Shown here one piece after another: positions 6,001-10,323 of a stretch of 10,323 nucleotides of DNA (positions are counted from its first letter, which is position 1; every line of letters starts with the position of its first letter). A program made the position numbers and the translations under genes. The DNA comes from Pseudomonadota bacterium (lineage in GTDB: Bacteria; Pseudomonadota; Gammaproteobacteria; CAMYNG01). Under the pieces are notes generated by a model, which was not told where the DNA came from, ran no database searches, and saw only the letters and a list, made by a program, of their open reading frames with translations. The stretch lies in contig CP070733.1 in assembly GCA_020347585.1 (NCBI GenBank), positions 1,686,956 through 1,697,278 on the forward strand, read 5' to 3'.

Positions 6001-8995
6001 TGTATTTTTCACACACTGCGCTAAGCGCCGCGATGCGGTCGATACCGGTGGTACGCGCACTGCCGTGCAGCGTATGCACAGCGCGTACTAATTCGTGGGT
6101 GACGTCACGCTGGCCGAGCGCCCGCCAGTTGTCGATAAACTCACGTACGGTATCCAGATGGCCCGCCGTCTCCGTCGCGTAAATTTCGCGCAGCGCGGGG
6201 TCGATTTCCGGCATGTAGGCGTCGCCCAGTTGGGGCGGAACATGGGCCTCGACCTCAACGCCTGAACTCGCTTCGTGGGGAAGCTCGTCGACGACGGTCG
6301 GCTCTTCGGCTAGCTCAAGGATCACATCCTCGGGCAACTCCTCGACCGACTGGAGCACCAAGTCGTTCGGTTCCTCGACGGGCATCTCGAGCACTGCCTC
6401 CCCGGTGGCGTCGGATACCACTTCGCCGGCGGCCTGCACCTCCGCAACAGCTGCGGGCAGGGTCACTTCCTTGCCCTGGCTGAGCGCGTGCGCCGCTTCC
6501 ATAAGGGCAAAGACTTCCTGTGGCGGCCGACCGCCTGTGCGGAACAGCTCGAAGAGCTGCGGCAGCACGGCATGCGCGCGCTCCATTAACTCAAACATCA
6601 CTGGGCCAGCCTCGACGGTGTGGTCCAGCACGCGGTTGAGCATGCTTTCGCAGGCCCAGGCGAACTCGCCCACATCGACCGCGCCCACCAGCCGCCCGCT
6701 ACCCTTGAGGGTATGGAACGATCGGCGGATCTCGATCAGCGAGTCCTCGTCGGCGGGGTTTGCCTTCCACGCAGGATATAAGCGCGCAATGCTCTCATGT
6801 TCCTCGGCGGCTTCTTCAAGAAATATCTCAACGATCTCATCGTCGATTTCTTCCATGACCGGCGCCGTGCTTTGCGGGGTCGTTGCAGGCGGCGCATCGG
6901 GCACCACCGCGGCGGGTTCGGTCTCTGCGACACCCGTGGCAAACGGTACAATCTCGGCGGACATCGAATCGGCGTCCGCTACCGGCGTAAGCTCGATCTC
7001 CGCGACACCGGTGGCGCCGTCAATGCCCTCCAGGGACAGCGCGTCGCCGGAGGGCTCCGGTATTTCAAGCTCTAGCGTGCCTGACTCGGCCGCCGAGGTT
7101 TCGGCCATCGCCCCGATCTCCGGCGACGCAATATCCACCAGGGTGTCCTGATCAACGCCCGCGGCATCCACCGGACCGAAGGCATCGGTCAGCGAGGCTT
7201 CCGGTTGTGGCAGATCGACCACCGTATCGTCACCGTAATCGTCCTGCGGCGCGGGTTCGACCGCAGATGCGGTCGGTGCGCCGTCTGGCGCGCTGTCCAG
7301 TGACATCACGCCGAGCTGTATCAGGCTTTGCTCGGCGACATCCAGAATCGTTTCAGGGTTACCCCAATCCTCCGCCAGTGACTCGAGGTAATACTCTACG
7401 CTGCTGATAGCATCGGCGAGCAAATCCAGTGATGCATCCTCAACCTCGGCGCTGCTGTTGAGCAATGCCTGTTCCACGTAGCGGCTGCTGGCGCCGAGCA
7501 ACTGCGCAGCCCGCTCCAGCCCAAGTATGGAGATGCTGCCCTGAATCCGGCTGACGGTGGCAGGAATGTCGGTTAGCAGCGAACGGTCATCGGGTGAGCG
7601 ACTGTAGTCATTCAGCGCGTCCTTGACCTTGTTCAAATCGACGTTGGCTTCAGCGATAACCTGCTTTAGCAACTTGCGTTGTTCGACATCTTTCAGGCGC
7701 GCCTCAATCGACTCGCTGTCTTCCTCCCCAACGTCCTCATTGGCTGCGCGTGCGCTGCTGAGATCCGACAGTGAGGTTTCCACACTTAGCAGCGCGCCGG
7801 CCATGTCCATCAGCACGGCACCGTCTACCTCGCACTCGCCGTCGAGCATATCGGACAGCATGCCGGCCTGATCGCTCACAACCTTGCGCTGGATACCCAG
7901 GCCGAGCATGCCCAGCGTGTCGGCCATCTGCCTGAGCGATTCGGCGAGCGGGCGCAATGCCTCGACATCGCGCTCCTGGGCGCGCATGAACACGTCCAGA
8001 TTGTCCTTCACCTTGGTTAGATCGTCGACCAGCACCGATGCGACGGTCTGCATAAGCTCCGCATTCGGCCCGGTGAGATCGGCACGCGCCTTTTCCAGCG
8101 ACTGGTCATCGGGAAGCAAATCCGCGAGGCTGAAGGCACCCTTGAGTTCAGTGACGCGATCGCCGTGCGATTCTGAGCGTGAGATGTAGTAGAGCAGGTT
8201 CTTTACCAGCTCGCTCGGCGGTGACTCGGTAAGAATCTGTTCGCCCTTGTCGATAATGCGCTTGATCTGGCGATCAACATTGCCCATCAATAACTTCACG
8301 GCCACGCTGGATTCGAGCCCGCCATCTCGCAGGCCTTCCACCACTCCGCTGGCTACCCACAGCATGCGACTGGCCTCCGGATCGTTGGCGGCATCGCGCA
8401 GCTTGTTGATCACCTTCGCCAGCTTGCCCAGGCTGCCGTCGCGATCAGTATCGCGAAACCAGCCAAGCAGCCCGAGATGGTAGGTATGGCGCATCTTGCG
8501 TGCAAGCTGCTGCACACTGCTGGTCTCCTCGCCGAGCACTGCCGGCGCGGATACGCTCAGGTCGGGCTGGAACAACGCGTTTTCGGTGAGCAACGCCTCG
8601 CCGCGTGCCGCGCGCAGATCATTGAGCAAGGGCAGCAGGACCAGTGGCATGTCCCGGGTCGAATCCGACATGAGCCTCTCGAGGTAGTCGGGCAGCTGCA
8701 ACATGCCACGCATGACCGACTCGTAGGAGTCTTCCTTGTTGGCGATTTTGCCGTCGAGCAGCGCCTGGGTAAGCCGTTCCAGCTCTTCGGCAACCAACGC
8801 TGCACCGTACAGCTCGACCATCTGCAGGGTACCGTGTACCTGGTGCAGGTAGTTGACGCAGAAGCGCAGTTGCGACTCGTCGTCAGGTGACTCGACGTAG
8901 GTCTCCAACGCCACCCGCGCCTGATCCAGGGTTGCGTCAATCTCAGATTTGACCCAGCGCAGCGTATTGATGTCCAGCTGGCTAACGTTGTTCAT
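3053..8995 (-). CDS. chpA: ChpA-type hybrid CheA histidine kinase with multiple HPt domains and C-terminal receiver
   Basis: Central kinase of the type IV pilus chemosensory pathway; 1980 residues, soluble, no membrane segments. The frame stays open to 9250, but the start is ATG 8995: it overlaps the pilK stop (ATGA), has a Shine-Dalgarno AAGAGGT 5 bases upstream, and the 85 codons before it are Arg/Ala/Cys-rich and unlike the family. Order: FimL/ChpA-like helical region with HPt-like module 1 (His54 in LHQVHGTLQM); a second similar module with Gln485 in place of His; an acidic Ala/Pro/Glu linker (about 580-715); HPt with His761 (FHTLKGSGRLVG); HPt with His974 (VHTLHGSARTTG); a repeat-bearing linker; HPt with His1166 (LHTLKGGARMAG); another linker; dimerisation helices from about 1370; ATPase with N box HMLRNSIAHGIE (1564-1575), G1 DDGAGI, F box GFSTAEEV and GRGVGMD, ending about 1700; CheW-like P5 to about 1845; receiver about 1861-1978 with D1867/D1868, phospho-acceptor D1911 (LLDVEMPRMDG) and K1963. 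All kinase and receiver key residues are present. Pseudomonas ChpA is longer (about 2470 residues). Confidence 0.95.
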   Translation of the reverse strand: MNNVSQLDINTLRWVKSEIDATLDQARVALETYVESPDDESQLRFCVNYLHQVHGTLQMVELYGAALVAEELERLTQALLDGKIANKEDSYESVMRGMLQLPDYLERLMSDSTRDMPLVLLPLLNDLRAARGEALLTENALFQPDLSVSAPAVLGEETSSVQQLARKMRHTYHLGLLGWFRDTDRDGSLGKLAKVINKLRDAANDPEASRMLWVASGVVEGLRDGGLESSVAVKLLMGNVDRQIKRIIDKGEQILTESPPSELVKNLLYYISRSESHGDRVTELKGAFSLADLLPDDQSLEKARADLTGPNAELMQTVASVLVDDLTKVKDNLDVFMRAQERDVEALRPLAESLRQMADTLGMLGLGIQRKVVSDQAGMLSDMLDGECEVDGAVLMDMAGALLSVETSLSDLSSARAANEDVGEEDSESIEARLKDVEQRKLLKQVIAEANVDLNKVKDALNDYSRSPDDRSLLTDIPATVSRIQGSISILGLERAAQLLGASSRYVEQALLNSSAEVEDASLDLLADAISSVEYYLESLAEDWGNPETILDVAEQSLIQLGVMSLDSAPDGAPTASAVEPAPQDDYGDDTVVDLPQPEASLTDAFGPVDAAGVDQDTLVDIASPEIGAMAETSAAESGTLELEIPEPSGDALSLEGIDGATGVAEIELTPVADADSMSAEIVPFATGVAETEPAAVVPDAPPATTPQSTAPVMEEIDDEIVEIFLEEAAEEHESIARLYPAWKANPADEDSLIEIRRSFHTLKGSGRLVGAVDVGEFAWACESMLNRVLDHTVEAGPVMFELMERAHAVLPQLFELFRTGGRPPQEVFALMEAAHALSQGKEVTLPAAVAEVQAAGEVVSDATGEAVLEMPVEEPNDLVLQSVEELPEDVILELAEEPTVVDELPHEASSGVEVEAHVPPQLGDAYMPEIDPALREIYATETAGHLDTVREFIDNWRALGQRDVTHELVRAVHTLHGSARTTGIDRIAALSAVCEKYTKQLELHSTPVDEQGMELLADYADYVAQVAALVDEPGAGLPDHGELLGRAEAALEAASHMTDEPAVAQVPTPVDEAPVEQVLTPVEEMPVEQVPTSFDEAPVEDAFASFEGLAEPVEEAPVLEYDEELLGIFLEEGTEILDESDRTLNEWRSDSDNREYLEALQRQLHTLKGGARMAGVAAIGDLSHSIETMLTAVVDGQLAPSDEMFELLQRAHDRLVHMLEQVQQHQGVAGDDELIASIDALAHGQAAEQSVGATDAEPAFENVPLHETGVEEPVAEAPVVDELPGIAEDVAPAGLDASGGFEAHEMPPVPAETEEPQALVFDSAVFDVAPTDSTTAPQAPAEPFQAPQESAGTEAAPEEPGFAPAARAPSAAEQVRVRSDLLDDLVNFAGEVSIYRSRMEQQVNSFRYNLQEFDDTVTRLREQLRKFEIEAEAQIQYRYSEETGRSHDDFDPLEFDRFTQMQQLSRGMMESLGDLDSLRGILSNLTRESETLLLQQARVNTELQEGLMRTRMVPFTNQVARLRRIVRQTCRELNKEAELHIIGADSAELDRTVLERIVAPIEHMLRNSIAHGIETSEARRQQGKPEKGRLEIGLHREGSDLVITVSDDGAGINLEAVRARGVEKGIISPDADVSKKALLDMIMESGFSTAEEVTQIAGRGVGMDVVSSEIKQLGGVLEIDTGTGKGARFTVQLPMTLSVSRALMVLVGEESFALPLLSVEGVERVSSEELEQLHGLEKPVYKWLGENYDFMHLGTALGTDAMALPTEGRKVPLLLVRSGDYRAAIQVDGILGSREIVVKPVGPQLSTLRGIAGATIMGDGSVVLILDLGVLIRLTGTQEAKEAAAAAPPAVAEPTPARAPVVMVVDDSITVRKVTTRLLERHDMQVVTAKDGVDALAQLQEIHPDIMLLDVEMPRMDGFELATNIRNDETLKKLPIIMITSRTGQKHRDRAESIGVNIYMGKPYQETELMENINSLIGS
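5690..5797 (-). repeat. 36-bp tandem repeat (three units) encoding a 12-residue repeat in a ChpA linker
   Basis: Three units with a 36-base period encode VPTPVDEAPVEQ, VLTPVEEMPVEQ and VPTSFDEAPVED (ChpA residues 1067-1102), followed by a decayed fourth unit ending in EPVEEAPV (down to about 5650). On the plus strand the shared core GCACTTGCTCGACCGGC occurs at 5722-5738 and 5758-5774, with a diverged copy from 5794. The tract lies in the linker between the His974 and His1166 HPt domains. It is in frame, so unit gain or loss would change linker length without breaking the protein. Confidence 0.9.
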
Positions 8996-9903
8996 GACGT
9001 ACCTCTTAGACGTCGAAAGGCAAGCACATCTCCCCGCGAGACGGGTTCCAGTCCCGCATGCCGCCAACCCACAACCTCGCCGGCACCGAGAACCAGCAGC
9101 CCGCCGGGCAGCAGGTGCGCGGCCAGGTGGTCGAGAATCTCGATCCGCAGCTCCCGTTTGAAATAAATCAGCACGTTCTGGCAGAAGATGATGTCCATTT
9201 TGCCCACCGGCGCAGTTGCAAGCTCGAGCAGGTTGAGCCGAGTGAAACAAACGCGTTCACGGATTGCCTCACTGACCTTGTAGTGATCTATGTCCACCGG
9301 ATCGAAGTACTCGCGCAGTAGTTCCGCGGGCAGATTCTTGAGCCGGTTGCGGTGATAAACACCCCGGCGCGCAGTGGCGAGTGATGCCATGCTGATGTCG
9401 GTCGCAGTGATACCAACGTAATACTCGCCCTCGCGTGCGCCAAGGTATTGATGCAGCATCATCGCCAGCGAGTACGGTTCTTCACCCGTCGCACAACCGA
9501 CGCTCCATGCATTGACGCGAACCGCGCGGCCCGCCGGCGCCTGCATGTTTGCTAGGTATGCATTGCGCACCAGGTCGAGCCCGGCACAATCGCGATAGAA
9601 CCGGGTCTCGTGCACCGTCAACCGGTCGACCAGGGTCTCCCACTCGATGGTTCCCTGGCCGCGAACGGCGAGCAGGTTGAAGTACTCGTCGTAGTCATCG
9701 ACACCAAGCTCGCGCATGCGCACTGCAAGCGTGGTCAACAGGAACGACTTGCGCTCCGCCGGCAACACGATGCCGATGCGCTCTTCGAGCATCGCCTGCC
9801 AACGGAGGAAAGTCGGGGCCTCCATTGGCAGCACATCGCGAAAACGCCAGTGGGTGACGGGTTCCTCGATTTTTCCTGTGCTCGCCAACAAGTTACGTCC
9901 CAA
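8992..9903 (-). CDS. pilK: CheR-type chemoreceptor glutamate methyltransferase (PilK)
   Basis: This SAM-dependent enzyme would methylate glutamates of the PilJ-type receptor, balancing ChpB. Numbering from TTG 9903 gives 303 residues. The N-terminal helical CheR domain covers about 28-95; LTVHETRFYRD (95-105) matches the conserved T-x-NET-x-FFR segment. The Rossmann methyltransferase domain follows: SAM motif I NAWSVGCATGEEPYS (131-145), acidic loop ATDIS (167-171), and FCQNVLIYF (240-248), the NVLIYF signature of CheR. An in-frame stop at 9913-9915 rules out a start upstream of 9903. No ATG exists in frame before Met27 (9825), but residues just before it (HWRFRDVLPM) look like part of the protein, so a TTG start (9903, or 9891, which has GGGA 6 bases upstream) is likely. 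The stop overlaps the chpA start by ATGA; the receptor gene ends 24 bases upstream. Confidence 0.92.
   Translation of the reverse strand: MGRNLLASTGKIEEPVTHWRFRDVLPMEAPTFLRWQAMLEERIGIVLPAERKSFLLTTLAVRMRELGVDDYDEYFNLLAVRGQGTIEWETLVDRLTVHETRFYRDCAGLDLVRNAYLANMQAPAGRAVRVNAWSVGCATGEEPYSLAMMLHQYLGAREGEYYVGITATDISMASLATARRGVYHRNRLKNLPAELLREYFDPVDIDHYKVSEAIRERVCFTRLNLLELATAPVGKMDIIFCQNVLIYFKRELRIEILDHLAAHLLPGGLLVLGAGEVVGWRHAGLEPVSRGDVLAFRRLRGTS
9001..9007 (-). promoter_or_regulatory. Shine-Dalgarno sequence of chpA
   Basis: On the minus strand AAGAGGT ends 5 bases before ATG 8995. It lies inside the end of pilK. This site decides the start of chpA against the much longer open frame that runs into pilK. 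Confidence 0.75.
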
Positions 9904-9922
9904 CCTGCCACATCAGACTAGT

Positions 9923-9937
9923 GCCGGTCACGCCGGC
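9923..9937. other. Short inverted repeat over the pilJ stop codon
   Basis: GCCGG at 9923-9927 pairs with CCGGC at 9933-9937 around a 5-base loop, and the pilJ TGA (9930-9928) straddles loop and stem. It sits in the pilJ-pilK junction 20 bases before TTG 9903. There is no T run, so it is not a terminator. An effect on mRNA stability or on pilK translation is possible but unproven. Confidence 0.35.
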
Positions 9938-10323
9938 AGCTTGAAGCCTGCGACTGACCTACGCAGTTCGTTCGCCAGTTCAGCGAGATTACCGATGGAC
10001 GCCGCCGTCTCGTTGGTACCCGCCGAGGTCTGGGTGGTGATCTCCTGAATCACGTTCATGGTATCGGAGATGTTGGTCGCTGCATTGGCCTGCTGCGATG
10101 CGGACTCGGAGATGTTCCGAATCAGTTCCGCGAGGTGCGTCGAACCGGTTTCGATAGCCTCAAGTGCCTCACCGGCGTCCTGCGCCAGTTGCGCACCGGA
10201 TACCACGTTGGAGGTACTTTGCTCCATAGAGGAAACCGCTTCGTTGGTGTCGGTCTGGATGGTCTTAACCAGCGCCTCGATTTGGCGGGTCGCGTCACCG
10301 GAACGCTCTGCCAGGCGCTGCAC
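9928..10323 (-). CDS. pilJ: Methyl-accepting chemotaxis protein, PilJ-like (C-terminal 131 residues, 5' end outside window)
   Basis: This is the distal part of a cytoplasmic MCP signalling domain. The frame is open at the window edge and ends at TGA 9928-9930. It begins VQRLAERSGDATRQIEALVK, the descending helix just past the receptor hairpin tip that contacts CheA and CheW, then continues as Ala/Gln/Glu/Ser-rich coiled coil (SESASQQANAATNISDTM; TTQTSAGTNETAASIGNLA). It ends ANELRRSVAGFKLPA, an ending like that of PilJ receptors. There is no C-terminal NWETF-type CheR/CheB tether, as expected for PilJ. Position immediately upstream of pilK and chpA supports a PilJ role: a membrane receptor sensing pilus or surface state. 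Periplasmic and membrane parts lie outside the window, so the sensory domain cannot be judged. Confidence 0.88.
   Translation of the reverse strand: MQRLAERSGDATRQIEALVKTIQTDTNEAVSSMEQSTSNVVSGAQLAQDAGEALEAIETGSTHLAELIRNISESASQQANAATNISDTMNVIQEITTQTSAGTNETAASIGNLAELANELRRSVAGFKLPA

Noticed and set aside
8996..9250. 85-codon N-terminal extension of chpA inside pilK
   Set aside because: The composition is Arg/Ala/Cys-rich and unlike ChpA proteins, it overlaps the conserved end of PilK, and ATG 8995 has a good Shine-Dalgarno sequence.
1..10323. Search for tRNA, rRNA, CRISPR, insertion sequences or phage genes
   Set aside because: By eye I found no cloverleaf-like sequence, spaced direct repeats, transposase motif or integrase; the only tandem repeat is the coding linker repeat in chpA.

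Overview
The window looks like a chromosomal segment of a GC-rich gammaproteobacterium. The gene set and order (the end of bioA and rsmE on one strand, converging on a pilJ-pilK-chpA-chpB-chpC block on the other) resemble type IV pilus chemosensory loci of Pseudomonas and of purple-sulfur/Ectothiorhodospira-like lineages. The lineage is an inference from gene order and protein character; no rRNA or other firm taxonomic marker is present.

Layout. Plus strand: 1-509 is the C-terminal part of BioA (biotin synthesis), cut just after its PLP lysine. After a 107-base gap comes rsmE (617-1360), which methylates U1498 of 16S rRNA. rsmE converges on the chemosensory block across a 55-base gap that holds a perfect 9-bp GC hairpin. 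Minus strand, in transcription order: the last 131 residues of a PilJ-type methyl-accepting protein (10323-9928); a CheR-type methyltransferase (PilK, 9903-8992); a 1980-residue hybrid CheA kinase with several HPt domains and a C-terminal receiver (ChpA, 8995-3053); a CheB-type methylesterase (ChpB, 3032-1938); and a CheW-like adaptor (ChpC, 1931-1416). The genes are 24, -4, 20 and 6 bases apart, as expected for one transcript.

How the genes work together. The PilJ-like receptor would signal through CheW-like adaptors to ChpA. ChpA would phosphorylate its HPt histidines and pass phosphate to its own receiver and to PilG/PilH-like CheY proteins, which are probably encoded beyond base 10323. 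PilK and ChpB would add and remove receptor methyl groups for adaptation. In characterised relatives the output is twitching motility, pilus extension and retraction, and cAMP or surface-sensing control.

The window is almost fully coding and shows no mobile element, RNA gene or CRISPR array. I see no wholly new system: this is a recognisable Pil-Chp locus. The unusual points lie in the architecture of ChpA (duplicated N-terminal modules, one with its histidine replaced by glutamine; fewer phosphotransfer sites than Pseudomonas ChpA; a 12-residue tandem repeat in a linker), the start region of chpB (a run of nine Gs between candidate starts), the degenerate receiver of ChpB, and the non-ATG start of pilK.
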